A DNA stretch of 64,000 nucleotides from Spodoptera frugiperda (Eukaryota > Arthropoda > Insecta > Lepidoptera > Noctuidae), in assembly GCF_023101765.2 (NCBI RefSeq), contig NC_064238.1:4214001-4278000 (forward strand), written 5' to 3'. Shown in pieces: positions 38,501-53,500 of this stretch. The number at the start of each line of letters is the position of its first letter. Position 1 is the stretch's first letter. A program made the translations under genes and the position numbers. The notes under the pieces are model-generated. The model made no database searches, was not told where the DNA came from, and saw nothing but the letters and a program-made list of their open reading frames with translations.

Positions 38501-41500
38501 GACTAAGTGCCTATTATGCTACCATACATTTTTTATGGGTAGTATTTAGCTCAGTCATGCCGTTGATGTGACTTGGAATATAATTATACATATGTGTATT
38601 GAGTTTCATTTTCTAAAACTCCACCACCCCTATTGACGCGTTAAAATACCTAGTAGTTACTAAAGGTAGTGGTAAGGCTTTAATTAAATTATAATACAAT
38701 ACACAATACACATCTATCGTTCGTCTTAGTACTCCCACAATAGATTAGCGTTGTAAATAAACAACAATCGTATCGATATCGATCCCTTATCAACGTGTGC
38801 ACGAGTGCTGTCGCTCCTGAACAAGGGGCTGTCCGTGTCGCCGCAGCTTGCCGACAGCTGTCTGTCTGTGACTACCCAAGTAGCTTTCAGCTCAATGAAC
38901 ACGCCGTGACGCAAGGCTCGTTATAACATGACAGCTCTTACAGGTTAACACCCCACTTTGAATCGATTATTTGACCTAATATTTTGTTACTTTACCTTTT
39001 TTTTTTGCTAATTATTTTCGTGAATCCTGTTTTTGTTTACCTACAAGGATTTGTTTGGCATAATTTGAATCGAAGAGCTGTATTAGCTGTATGCTGATTT
39101 CAGCATAGCGTTGGCGTACTAATCTATAAAAGACTTTGTAGGTACTATGACCGATTATTGCGCATGGAAACGGGCGCAATACCGCAAATATCATGTCATG
39201 ACCATAATAATTATTCATATACATTACTCACCTAAATACAATACTCGTAGAGCGGAGAAAATTTTGTATAATGAGGTAAATGTACGTATTTAAATACATT
39301 ACATTATTGTATCACATTTCCTCCGCTCCCTATGCAAATAATCCTAATCCGTCACATAATTCGTTAGTCGAAATTGCCAATAGTTCGATATTGTGAAATG
39401 AACACTGGGCTACCAGGTGACACGTATGCGATGAATGCGCTGTTTACTGACCAGCATTGAACCTCGTGCCTGAATGGACCTCATAAGCTGTGTGCACCAC
39501 TTAGGCATTCATTGCCGGTTGCCTCCCTTACAGCATACGGGGTAACTAACCTCCCTTGTGCAATGTACGCTGCATGTAGTTCGTACTACCTATAGCATAT
39601 TATAAAACTGTTGGAAAGCCTCGAATAGTTTGCGTATAACTTTGTGGAAACTGAATACCAATATGTAGCTTATCTGGACTGCCCATATTGAACTAAATAA
39701 CGACTGATTCTAATCTCGATTGTAGTAGGTTATTTTAATCGTATTCCAGTATAATATTTGGTAATTTAGTTAGTGAGGATATTGCTTTAGTCTTTTGCTG
39801 CCTTTTGATAGTTACTGAAAACAATTTTAAGGTACTGATAGTATGAAGTCCGTTTAAAAAGCTGTTTTAATTCAATGTATTTTGCAGTAGCATCGAAAAT
39901 ATTGAGGTTGTAAAGAAAATTACATTGAATTTTTGTAGTAGAATATCATAACATTGTATTTGTCTAGTCTTACTTGGTTTACTGCAGAATTGATGGAAAT
40001 AGGGCAGAATGGATATCGTAAGGCAGCTTGGATTAAGGTATTTCAATCCGTTCAAACAAGGATTGATGATCAATCTGATCCGTAAGATTTATCCCGGAAT
40101 ACCATACCTTCTTTAGTGTACCTATGCAAAACTCAACAAAAGCTTTCAGAGTTATTTGATTTAGTATAAAGATGTATGAGTCTTTCAGTGTTTGCTACGT
40201 TCAACGTTTAGGTCTGTAATTTATTTGAAGTCTTCCTACTCTTTAAATAAAATAAAGCTCGTTGTTCGCCGCTCCTTTGATTCAAAGACTACTTATTTAA
40301 GAGCATAATTACAGCCTAGTTTTCTCCCGAGAATAGGTGTAATTAGGAACAGCCCTTAATAACTGGGTTAGTAAAGTTGACTGCTGTTATAACTTTGCCG
40401 TTGTACGTGACATGTTGAACTTGGTACATTTTGTGCGATAATAGCCCTGTGCTTTGTAAAATATTTAACATTAATTTCGCAAGGTAGGAAGCGCTCGCCG
40501 CAGACTAGTTCCAGGTGAACGCGCGTTCCATTAGCGCTAATTAGAATTTCTCCAAGCCTCCCGCACCCCACGCTGGGGATCCGTATTTCACGCCTCTTAT
40601 CTATACCAATAATAAAACCGTTCTAACTTAACGATTCGTACGTGGAAAAGAATTTTCGATGAGTCTCTTTGGCCCACTTAAAATTGACGGCACCGCACAG
40701 CCCGATTTTAAACATTTCTTGTTCCTTTGTGTTGGCGGTAAAGCGCTGTGCAATAGGTACTCACATTGATTGACTTGGAAGCTTAAGGCGATATCGTAGT
40801 ACTTAAAGCTTATTATTTATTGGAAAAGAAAATGTATACCACATTTTCCGGGTAAAAGAGGAGCTCCAAGAAAATGTTATATAATTTGCTTTTAACTTGC
40901 AGCCAGGGTTTTTAAAGACTAGATAGAGTATTGTAGAGGAAGAGCGTAGAAAATTGGATTATCTATTTATTGTCAATTATTTTCTTAAATTCTATAAAGC
41001 AATTTATTATGAAAATGCTCTATTTTATTTTATTTATTACATAAATTAATAAAATGTAACTCTTTAATTTACAAGATGGGTTCGATATCAACAGAATTTC
41101 AATTAAAATGTCGGGCACTCGGCGTTTGATCGGAAAACTCGAGCAGGGAGCGCGAAATGAATTTATTTCTACTATATAATAGGTTATAAATTGAGATGTC
41201 GATGAGCCTGTATAGCATCAATACTGCTGTGTGGTCTGTGTGCTATGATATTGTTATATCGTAGTTTGCGTGGCTTATTGGGGTTGGAGTGTCCGCCGCA
41301 CTATGTGCCCCTGCTTCAATGTTTAATATTGTGTAATCACGTCCGTCGTTCGGATTATATGCTATGTCGAACATTGATTGCATTGGACGCACATAAACGT
41401 TAACAGAAACGTTTATTTAATTAAATGAAGCTGTTACCTAACGTTGGTGTTAAAATAACTGTATGAACGTGTTCATTCAGTGCTATAATGCTATTTTGTT

Positions 41501-44500
41501 CTCATGTAGAATCATCGTTAGTTTTGTTTTAATGTCAATTGACCATACAGCACACAGTGTATTCGGAAACTCATATATACTTACGTATATTTGTAGAGTC
41601 TTACTCGAATATTGATGGTAGAAATTGTAAAGAAACTGTTGGAAGAATCATTCAAGGTCATACCATAAAAGGAACATCGTGGCTACAACGAAATATACTT
41701 TCGTTTCCCGTTGACGGTTGACAGTAAATAAATAAAGTAGGCAATATTGTAAATAAAATAATAAATACCATAGAGGCCTGCCCTCGGCATTGGCCTCATC
41801 AGAGCGACAAGCGTGAAAGTAGGCTTCGCCGTACATCCGATGCCTGTCACCCGTTTCCCGTGAACAGTATTCTGGAATCGACCCGCCCAGAATGAATCAG
41901 ATAACAAATCGTTTGATGAATTATTCAACAACCTGTAGCTATAATATTTACTTATTTTTTGCTGTAGCATCTAAATTGTCTTGTTTTGACATATTCTTAT
42001 GATCTATTTTATAGACAGCTACGTGCGTACTTTTAGAATCACCTAACTTTAATGATAGTGAAGGCTAAAAGGAATTTCTATAAGCTGCATGCGGTTTTAC
42101 CCAACCGTAGCTCCCCCTAAAACTATCATAGTATGATGTGATATGGCTGTGGTTTCAACCCCTTTATCCTTTGGTAAGTAAACTGCATGGCTGAGGAAGA
42201 TTCCAATATACGTATTTTTTAGTCTTTGTCACCGAGGGAACAATACTGTAGCAATTCCAGAGCAAATGGAATGCGAAATATTATTGCATACTCGGATTCC
42301 AGTTCAATTTGTTTCCAAGCATCAATGTTGGTATTTCGACTAGGGTGCCATAATTAAAACCCCTTCAAATCGGTTTGGATTTAACTGGTTCAATTTGGCA
42401 AAGTTCGCAAATGTTTCCAATATGCTACTGGCTGCTCTGTGACTGCTGTAAACTCATTTCATTTTTAAAACTATTTGCAAGCGCGGTTCAAAACTCGTCT
42501 AGCTACAATGCAATCGTCTGGAAAGTTAGGAGTTAAATTTTTTATTCACTTTTGAAGAAGCTACACAAATCGCTGTATGAAAAGCTTTCTCGTTACTTGG
42601 GTAGTAGTTATGTAAATTTGAAAAAGCTTGAACCAACAAGTTTCAGGTTGTCTTCAACTTGGAGATACGATCGAGGATTTCGTTTTTAATTAATGAAGAT
42701 TCAAAATTTTATCTCTAGAAATAGATGACAGGGGATTTGGAGATGAACTTTAATAATTTCAGATAAAATTTGATCTACGTTGTAGACATTGTATGTTTAA
42801 AAATGTTTGCTGAAACTCGCTATATTCATTTGTTAAGTATTTCAACAATGAAAATACGTAAAAGGGGTATGTTTCTTTGCGCAGTCATCGACATAGGCTG
42901 TTTACGAGCTGGCTCAGCGAATTCGCCTGTGCAAAGAGTAATTTAAAATTCAGAGCGCCTCAGTCGCGTCGGGTCGGTCATTATTGCCTCATTGTTATAC
43001 ATGTTGCGCGTTATGTTGTTTTTAACTAAATATATGGTTGTTTATTGGATTTTTCCATTTACCAGTAGTATCATGAAAATACTCGGAATGTTTTGTGCCC
43101 TATTTTTCACAATATGTTCTCAAATACTCAGTTCAAAATGGATGTGTACTTTAACAGAAAAATGGGCGTGCTTACTTAAAATGTAATCTATGTAAATCCC
43201 TTAACAAACAAGACATTTGTTCAGTGAGGACTTCACTAATTTCTAATTTGGTCCTTTGGGGCTGTAAAAGTTAAGTCTCAGTAGAGCTGATTTTATTTTG
43301 TTTTTGCTTAAGTAATTTACATACCTAAATAAACGTTTTTATTTGTTACAATTCGTAATTAAAATACCATCTCATTAAATAAGACTCTATATAAAGCCGG
43401 TTCACGAACAACGCTCGCTATTAAAATAACCAATAAATTAATATTTCGGTGTCCACTTATGAACAACACTGACATTGAAGCTGAGAGTACGGCCACGCAT
43501 TTAACGTTGAAGAGTCTTTTAGCATTGTAAATAGATTCTATAGAGGTCAAGTACCAGGGTATTCTAATGTTGGGTCTCTCAGTTCCTCTGTATTGGGTCA
43601 AGTACGGATCATAAGTACGTTATGGGTCAAACTCATGCGTCTATTGTCTGCATTCATGTGAAGTGATGTCAGTTTTGCATATCATTATAATAACTTTGTA
43701 TTAATCAGATGTGCAAAAATTTTCCACAGCTTCTCATAGTTTTTCTAAGTGGTTTGCTAAGGAAAATAACACTTTAAATTAAGGAGTGAGATAAAAACAT
43801 GTTACCTACATGCAGTAAGCGTTATGGCATTTGGCAATAGACTCGCTCTTTATTCCAATGGGACTTACAACACAAATGAGAATAGTGTTATTAAAAAATA
43901 GAGTTCAGGAAAAACCTGCATTTATGTTTTTTATGGTATTAGCCAGTAAATGAGCAGACGGATCACCTGATGGTAAGCAATCGCCGCCGCCCGTGGACAC
44001 CCGAAATACCAGAGGCGTTACAAGAGCGTTGCCGGCCTTTTGGGGGTTAGGAATTTAAGGGTTGTTAGAGAATCGGTGATTGGGAAGATTGGAAACTGGG
44101 CCTCCGGTAACCTCATTCACACAACAAAACACAACGCAAGCGTTGTTTCACGTCGGTTTTCTGTGAGGCCGTGGTATCACTCCGGTCGAGCCGGCCCATT
44201 TATGCTCTCCCACACTAAAATGTTGTAAACATAAACCTTTTTATATTAATAGAAAATTGAATGAAAATGATAACTAAGTACGTCAGATGTTAAGATATTG
44301 GACGAATCAATAAAAACCAATTAGGAACAATGGTTATTGGAGACCTAAAGGTTTTATTCGCTTAATTGATTCCATCAGCAGTTTTACATCGTATCCATTT
44401 CTATTATTTTTGTTTCATACTCTGTAATGCATGTCGGATTGGTTTTGCATTTTTTATTTCTGCTATATGTAATTCACATAGCGCAAATTGATTTGCAAAC

Positions 44501-47500
44501 GGAAAAGGTTTTTATTTGATTAGTCAAATTAGTTTTCTTTTTAATTCCAGTGTGTGCTCGTTCATTAGAGGTGAGGATAGATTTTTCTGATCCATTTCTC
44601 GGGTTGAGTACAAATATTTTGGGTTTTTCTTTTATGTCTATCTCAGTAATGGATTTGTAACTGATGTATAGAATTTATTTTTAAAATCTTACTGCCGTCC
44701 TCAGAATCATTTAATTGTTACTTAATACAGTCTTTAGCAATTATTTTCGGAACAAAATCGTTACTAAGGAATAGTTTAAGAAGTAAGTAATCATTAAATG
44801 TCTCTGAATACGGCGGTTAGTGTAGTGATTTAAACTCTACCGCTAATGAATAAAAGACGAAATTTTAGGTTACAATTTGGTTAATCAATAATAGGAAGTA
44901 AGCACTAGTAATCATAATCATAACATCTTTTGAATACAACAAATAGGTACCTACGGCTTTAAAAGGCTTTAAAAGTCAGACACTGATTGTATTCGAAAGA
45001 CACAAAGATATCATGCGCAGTACAAATACCACATCTTTGCCTTTGTCGCAGCTGTTCCATTCATCATGTTTTACATGAAATATAAGGAAAATAAATATCA
45101 ATGTAGCCAGGGTATTTGTAACCAATGTTGTTTCTCAATTCACTTCCGTGCCAGCGTTTGTGAACTTTTTATTTATGGGGCAAGTCTTGAAAAAAAAAAC
45201 TCGATTCATTTAACTTTTAGGATAATGGTGTAATACGGTTAATTTTGATTGGTTATTTATGTTGAATATTTTTTATTTGACTGTGGGACAGACAGGGTTT
45301 TTTTTTTTGGTTTTTTGTAACAGTCTTTTCGTTGGTCAAGCGACAATTTTAGATTCTTACATGCAAAAGACGAAGAACGTAATTTACATAATATTTGAAG
45401 CAGATCCAGTATACAATATATTAGTTCTTTGAGAAATGCAAGTAACTGTTTTCATATTAGTTTCTATGTAAACACGTTGATGGATCGTAATTCGGTCATA
45501 ACCACGAGCAGTGTTTATATTTACTTTATAGTAAACGTTATTACCCAGCCATGGTTAGTACTGGATGTTTATGAGCTGTTGGGACAAGATCCTGAGTGAT
45601 TTGTAGCACTACTCAGCATTCCCTGCACATCACAAGCACGATGGCTATTCCATGTTTTCTCGTCTTAATTTACGACAACAGTGGTACGCCCAAGAATTTC
45701 TCCAATAAATTCTTTTTGGTTCAACAATGTCTTAAAATAGTATGGTGCGCTTCCGTACTGTTGTATTTGCTCAATTCATAAACAATGGCGCGATTAACCC
45801 AGATACTCTGTGTCTTGGGAAACACATTAGGTTTCTCTTTTTCAACAGGCAATAATTAAGTGGAACAGTATATTATAGTAACAAGTGATATTTATAGTCA
45901 CCGCCCGCCCAAGAGTCCATTTGCCGCCCACCGGGCCGCAAGGGTGTCGACCCGCGTTTTGCACACTGGGCTTGTTACATTTTGTTGTGGAAAAAAAGCC
46001 TCTCTTTATTTGTACTTACAATTTACATTGTATCCCTCTTTTGTGTTATTTTTTGTCATGACTTGCCTAAAGGAAGCAAGAAAATTAGAAAGCATCATTT
46101 TCAAATATTAAATGTAAAATTCAGTAACATTGTCAAATTGATCAAAGTCTTTTAGGTAAACTGGTCTTTTATATAACCGTTATTTTGCAAATGGAAAACA
46201 TGTTTTATGTAAAAATAATGGAATTGTAATTAATTTACATCGGCAGAAAATGGTATTTTCTTTTGCATTAATTGGTAATTTACGTGCAGTTTTGTATGAA
46301 TAAGTATTAAAGTAATAAAGTAACACTATCAAACCAATTTATCGTTAAAATAAATTTTGTTCACACAACATTTTTGCAGTGTAGAGAAAATACAGTAATA
46401 AATATTATTTTGTTCAGATAGCGCGTGTTTCGCTCCACTAATGACCCAAAGCGTTTACATAGTGATGTGACGAATTTTTAGCAGCAGTTTGTTACATTCA
46501 GTCGTTACGTTAATAGTTGCCAGCTTTTGATTGTGAGTTTTTTTTTTAAATGTGTATTGTGATATGTGATTGTGCGATACAGTGAAATATCCAGTGATAT
46601 ACGAAAAAAGTCCTTTGTGTTGTTGAAAAAACTGACTGACTTTCTATTTTTCTGAAAATAAGTAATAGTCTAATAGGTATGTGTCATAGCATAACAGACA
46701 GGGCTAATCGATTGTATCTCAAAGAATAAAAGAAGGATAAAAGTTGTGTCGTCTACGCTCCCCGGACGGTACCACGGCAGGCAGTCACTCGCTGTCAACT
46801 TCAGGCTAAGTTGCCATTAAGTTTCATTTTTTTCTTTTTTATACACGCCGCAACTTAGACTTCCAGTGAACCGTTTATTAAGTTACAAAAGAAGAGCTTG
46901 TTTAAAGAAAATCAAATTGTACTTACTGAAGCTTTTCGAAATACAACTGTCCGATAAAAATTAAGGACGGATAAGAGGGTCCCTCAACAACCAATTAATA
47001 TTGATAAGAATCTCCTCCCTCCTTCCTTCACTAATAAATTCAAGACTCTTTCGGTAGTAAAGTTATTTAGTTTTTATCTCATACACGTATTCGTTAATTT
47101 CTATTTATTTGTATTGTAGCTATAAACTAGTAGCGCAGCTATAAATACGATCCCATAACTTCTCTCGGGAGTGCTAAAGGCAACAAAGGGATTATATCAG
47201 ATAAATGGGCCAGCGATGGGCGCCAACATTCAATCCCGTATAACAATCTACTGCTACCATTATCAAATGACAAACTAACTAACCGCTCTGTTAGGTAAAT
47301 TATAATTAATATCTCTTAGTATTCTGCTCCATTTGTGAATTAGAAATTGTGAATTTATAATATAGACTGTACTTATTTCGCGTATGAGTTTAGAAATCAA
47401 TTTATCCATATGATTTCTACCTATACATAATAAATGCTCTTTCTCGTAAACCGTACATACGTAACGTAATTACATCCAATTGGTTTAGATATCACAAAAT

Positions 47501-50500
47501 AAATTTTGTTACCATATCTAATAGCCGCTCCCAAAGGCAGAACCGTCAAATATAATGGAACAATATTATTTCAGATTTACTTGAGTTACCAATTGTACAA
47601 ACTCAATATCTGATCCTAAAAGGATTTGGTCCTTGCGGCTGACTTCTGTAAAATTTTGACGCTTCACCACGAGACGAAGTTCATCACGTTTTACTCACAG
47701 ACTTTCTTTTTATTTGATAAAATTGTGACGAATTTCGAATGCTTCAGTTGTACGTCCCCTTGGGAATTATGCAATGTCAGTATTCTCAAATCGTTTGAGA
47801 GATGTTTGCTCCACTGAGCCCGTGTCACCATCAGGACGACATTCGGCGCGGAGCTTCGGCTAACAATTTATTGAATCTCGGCTCTCTTGTCATTCAGTTT
47901 TGTGCTTTATCTGTCATCCTTTCTTTATCATGAAATATTATTTTAGATACACGAGTAATTTCTTCTTTATTTTATTCTACAAACCGGTAGATGATCTGAT
48001 TTTTTGAGTAATTATAAGATCATGATCATGACGATGTTGCTTTTATTTCACGCAAAGATCGTGTTTCAATTTTTATTATTAGTAATTTCATGATGTCTGG
48101 CGCACATGATATAGTATGAGATAATAATATGATACGCGTTTTCTAACTGATTTGTGACCAATTAGTCTTGCTCGCATGATTGCATTTCATTGAAACGCAA
48201 TTTTTTATCCGTATACAGGCATGAGGTATCATTAGCTAAGAAACTCCGAGAGAAGCCGTAAATGCGAAGTATTATTAGGATACATCAAATTAAACGATCC
48301 TTTTAGAGTTAAAAGGGTGAGAACATTTGAACAAATCTTAGTCTACATTGAGGATAATACAAACCGTGTTTCCTACAACAATTTGTAATGGAAAGCATTT
48401 TGTATTGTGTATACAATTCTTGATGAATCACTTTGAAGTTTGAGATGTTTATGTTAGTAGCAACAATTGCTTCATGCACGCAAAGTTTTCAACAGTGTGT
48501 CTATTTTTAGGGCTTTGGTACACGTGCTCGCCCTCTGTGGAACAGTAAAATGGATCTTTTGTCGGATATTCTCAACGGAACAGCTGTCGAGCTATTTCCG
48601 ACATGAGGGGAGTTATCTTATTTTCAAAATGAATTTAGTTGGATGTTGTTGATAACATTTAATAAGTCACAATAAATAGTGAATTTGTATAACTTATTTT
48701 TGTGTATAACGTATTGTTGTGTTGTGTGTCATAGATATCATTACTAAGAGTTCCTGCTCGGTGAAGTGTATGAAATTATTTTTTTTTTATAGATTTAATA
48801 ATCTAAAAATCCTACATAATATTTACTTATTGTCCTATTTAAAATATTTGTAGTACACTATAGCTTCTGTCAGCGGCTTCTCCCGTGTTCCCTTGGTATA
48901 AAAAGTGCCCACCTATGTTTTTAAACCACAACCTGTTCCAAATTTCATCCTGATTCCTTCAGCCGTTGACGTGATTGAGGAACAAACATACATACTACAT
49001 ACAAATTACAAACTTACGCATTTATAATATTAGTAAGATTTATGTGTTACCAAAATACATTTACTATTTATTTATGTGCACAACAATAGCACAGAAGAAA
49101 ATGATATAAATTATATCTAAAGTAGCTGTTTGTAATACAGAGCACAGAGAGGAGCCAATATGAATTGTTTGGGTTCGTGTAAGGGCCGCTATGAATTTAA
49201 TCTGACAGAGACAAGCGCCCCGCCCTACTACCCGCCACAATTACCTTATAACCCCGATTTTGTCGATGAAAATGGTGAATACGATGCTTCAACTGCTTTT
49301 GATCCTAGCGTCATGTGGAACGGTTACTATGGAGAGTATTACGCTGGAAATAATTTCGAAAACTATGACGAGTGGGGGCGAGCGCGCCACTCCTTGTACG
49401 AAGGCGTTAACTGTATGCCGGTGAGTGCACTAGCTTGTGTGCATCGAATCGCACGTTGCCTACAACTATTACCTACGCCTTGTTGTGGTGTGTTGTGTGT
49501 ACATAAACAATATGTTGTATACTTCAAGATTTCGTGTTAAAATTAACATATAATGCGTTTGTTACTGACATGTGATACAAAATGGGTTTGTTAACATAAT
49601 AAACCTTAATTTTTGTTAAACTATAAAAGTCTGATCAAAGCGAGAAGGGTGTTCAGAATGCATCAGGCGCATATACAGCGATCTATTTCCGGGCGCGGGC
49701 GTCGGCCCTATTCGTGTAAGCCTCGCTCATTTTGAACTAAAACATGCGCGAGCTCGGCCGCGGGGGCTCACTCGTGGCTGCCACCATCGCGGCATTACAC
49801 AATCGTACCGTAGTCGAGGAAAAGCCTCGATCGGTCAAATCACGATCGACCTCCGCGGAGATAAGAAATGTTGCGCGCTCCATAAGAGAAGAAAATTTTG
49901 GTGAAATTCGCTCGCGAAGAATATCCGGCGGCAGCGAACGTCCTCTGTCTACAGCGTCTGAAGCCTCAGAACGGGACTCGGCTTCTGTGCAGTCCAGTGA
50001 GGAACCGCCCCCACAGGATAGTACGTAACTCGCGATCTGCGGACGAGTCACTGACGTAGCATATTACTGGAACTTAGCCAAACTTTAAAATAGAGACACG
50101 TAGGTGACTCGTGCCGAGAGCTTGTCGCGCAGTGTCGCATTTGCGGAGCCTCATGTCCGACTGCGAATATCTAACGGAGCCCTTCGATGAGGAGCAGGAG
50201 CGCGCGGCGGCCGGCTACGTACACCCCGCCGTGCGCTCCTACATGTACTCCCCGATGGGTGAGTTAATGTCGCTCATGAGGCTCCTACGCGTTTTATATA
50301 CTTTTTATCGCTTATCTCGTGGCAGGCGGTGATTCAGACAGTCCTGATGAAGCAACAGTGAAATGTACTACCTGGACAGAAGGCGCTGTAGCTGCAGCTC
50401 GAACTGGATCATCTGACACAGAATCCAGCTCCTCCAGCGCAGATGACTCTGATGAACAAGAGTACGAAACTGGAGGCTGTGATGCGGAGTACCGGACCCT

Positions 50501-53500
50501 GACGCCTAGTAGGCGGCTAGATAATTCTACTAGACGTGATGATGATTTTACTTGGATGCCAACCGGAAATATGGTAGACGAAGGAGATGAACGTGTCTCG
50601 GAATCTAGAGTCGATGATTATTCCGCAGCCAGTTTGGAAAGACGTCGACGTACTCCGGGCGATCGGCAAGATCGTGACCGCAAGTCAAGGTCGTCGTTAA
50701 CATCGAAACCGCCTCAACACCCAACAAGTGTTCGCGCATCTCCTCGGCCGCGGCGTTCTCGTAATGAGGAGACACCTCCAGAACTGCAACGGCGATGGAA
50801 TTCCTACGAGCACTTCCGGTGGCCGGAGGGAGGGTGGTGGCCTCCAATGTGTTGGTGTCACGGACCTCCAGTGCCACCGCCGTGTTATATGCACGACAGA
50901 GCTTGGCCATCTAATCCCTCATTACCGCCAATGCCCACACGAAGTTATAAGGTACGGGAAGTGAGAGTAGACAAAACTTTAATTCAGGCAATTGGAGAAT
51001 TGAGCTCGGAAATTATTTACAGCACACGTCTCTCTTCAATTTGCCACCTACCCGTTTATGACAGTAAATTGAGTTTGTAGTAAAGGCTAGGAACTTAGGT
51101 GCGAGATGTTTTTTTCATACTAATTTAGTACCTATTAGTATTTGCGCCATGTAAATAATAATTGAATGTGAATTTACTATACCTAATGATTTAACAATTC
51201 ATAACAGTTTCCATATTAATTGTGTTGTTACAAATGCAAACTCTGCAAAAATATGATCGGAATCATGAACAGAGCTGCAAGTTTAATCATTTGCACGGAT
51301 AGCGGCGTTCTTGTGTGTTGTGCATATTATTTATAGGTTGTGTTGTGTGAACTATATTAGTGTAACGAACATTACAGAACGATGCGGAGGATCGCGTTCG
51401 CCGGCTCGAGGCAGACAAAGAAAGTTTGCATCTTCAGGTGCAAGTGTTGTCGGAACAAATCGCCGCGCAGACCGAGAAGATGACAGACCTAGAACGCGCG
51501 CTGCAGGATGCAAGGCAGAGGCTGGACGACGCTGAACAAAGATTGCAAAAGGTAAAAAAAAAACTTAATTTTCCAGCTTAAACAAAAAGCGCTTGTAGCT
51601 TCCAGCCGCATTCTGGGGCATGTTGAAAATACTAGGTTAACAACAAAATAACATAACGTTGAAATTGGGATCGTACTCGGCCTCGTGCAGAATTCCATTT
51701 AAAAACGCGTGAAAATTTAACTGGGACAAGATTTAACGCTAGCGTATCTACATTTATTTTGTTTTCGTTCTTGTATACGTACGGATAAATATTTGCTAGT
51801 ATTTTATTTTCAAATACGAAATCTTTTTCTTTAATTTACAATCGTAAACAAAACAAAAATTCTTCAATATTTAAGTTGGAAACTAGGCGCTAAAGAGACT
51901 GGGGTCACGCTAGTTCTAAACAGAGTTGCTTGTTTTACAACTCCGCTGTACACTTGTCTTGCCACTTTACTTTAAGTTTCGCGATTGTCGTCCTTTATTT
52001 ACTGGGAAAGTTTGCAATCTCATTTACTTCCTTAACATTACATAGGCCTATACAATAGATTAATTTAACTTAGTGAAACAAGGGGTAAATGTGTCCAATT
52101 AATTTGTTAAGGGAACAGTGAGACAGTGTTAGCTCGTTTGGATTTGCAGTTGAATTAATAAATATGATAGTAAGACGGTAAACTGTTTAACATTCAGCAC
52201 GGCCTAGATCCCCGTGGAACGGGGCTATTGAATAATCATGATCGGTGTGGGCCGCACAATTTCTAGCGCGCCTTAGGCGGAGCCCGGTCTCTTTATCGCA
52301 TTCAACTTCGCGTGCCCGTCACACGACATTTTACCAAATACATTAAGCAATTACTAGGTACAAATACTATCTTTAGAACTTGAGACGGGATATTTACCAT
52401 GTTTATTTATGTCTATGAGTTTCCAAGTAAAGTTCTAATGATAGTGTCAGTTTAATGGCCATGTCAGTTTAAAAACTTATAGGTACAAATAGACCTAAAA
52501 CAAGCACTTTATTTAGATTATTATTGCTTTGTCTTTTTGGCTAAAGAGCCAATCCATCAATTATTATGCATTTAGTTTGATAGTAGACAGTCCTTGAAAT
52601 AGGTTTGCATATAATGTATTTGGTGGATAGATACCTATGCCCTTATACATACAATAGGGAATTGTAATCCTAGGATTACCTTCGTGTCATCAAAGCGCGG
52701 CTTTGCCAGAATCCGGTCGCCTTCAATTAGTTTAATGAATGAAATCCGTTTTCATTGTTTCATCTCCAAGTCAAAAAGTAATATTTGCATTTCAAGGCAG
52801 GAGAGCGCTAAAAGTATGAATTTTGTTGGTACTGTGGATATAATCACATTTTTCTTTATTTTTAAATTGCCTGAGCTGCCAACCTGAAGTTTAATCCTTA
52901 TTGAAAAGGGTAGATATTGCCGAGGATTTGGATATCGATATTTTCAGTTACCATTTAGTTGCTTGGTCGCGTCGCATATACGTTAATAACATAACTTACG
53001 AAAACTCGGTGTAGTTTAGGCTATTAACTATAATAAATTCCTTTCCTGAATTATGATGATGTATTTTAAAACTAGCTGTTGCTCGCGACTTCGTCCGCGT
53101 AGAATAATGACTTCCAAAAGAAATTGGGAATTTGTCTTTTTTTCTAAAATTAAAGTAGTCTAAGTTACTCCTTAGTACATCAGCTACCTGAAAATAAAAC
53201 TCCCATTTAAATCCGTCCAGATATTTTAGAGAGATTCCAGAGATTAGCTCGAACCAACGGTCAGTCAGACAAAAGTTGTAAAAATTGTATATCGTATGGA
53301 TTTTTATGTTTGTAGTAAAAAGCGGTTATTTCAATGTTACAAACAGACACTACAGTTTTATTCATTAGTGTAGATAGATAAGAAGCAACTAGAGAACCGA
53401 CATCTGGTAAAACTCATGTTGGTATTTATCGACAATAGATTTATGTTACTATCGATAATCGTTACGCTGGCACAATGGAAGTGTACTATCAAATACCAAC

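Larger units (their letters stand above)
36190..51377 (+). other. Liprin-beta intron 2 (15 kb)
   Basis: From 36190 to about 43900 the intron is AT-rich with no recognisable exon or repeat. Repeats follow at 43925-44230 and 48862-49040. The last 2.2 kb holds the cluster of open exons at 49160-50951. Short GC-richer patches at about 42890-42990, 45900-45960 and 46740-46800 are unexplained. Confidence 0.5.

Noticed and set aside
49737..50910. Minus-strand open frames opposite exons B and E
   Set aside because: They mirror GC-rich plus-strand exons; no splice logic or domain on the minus strand.
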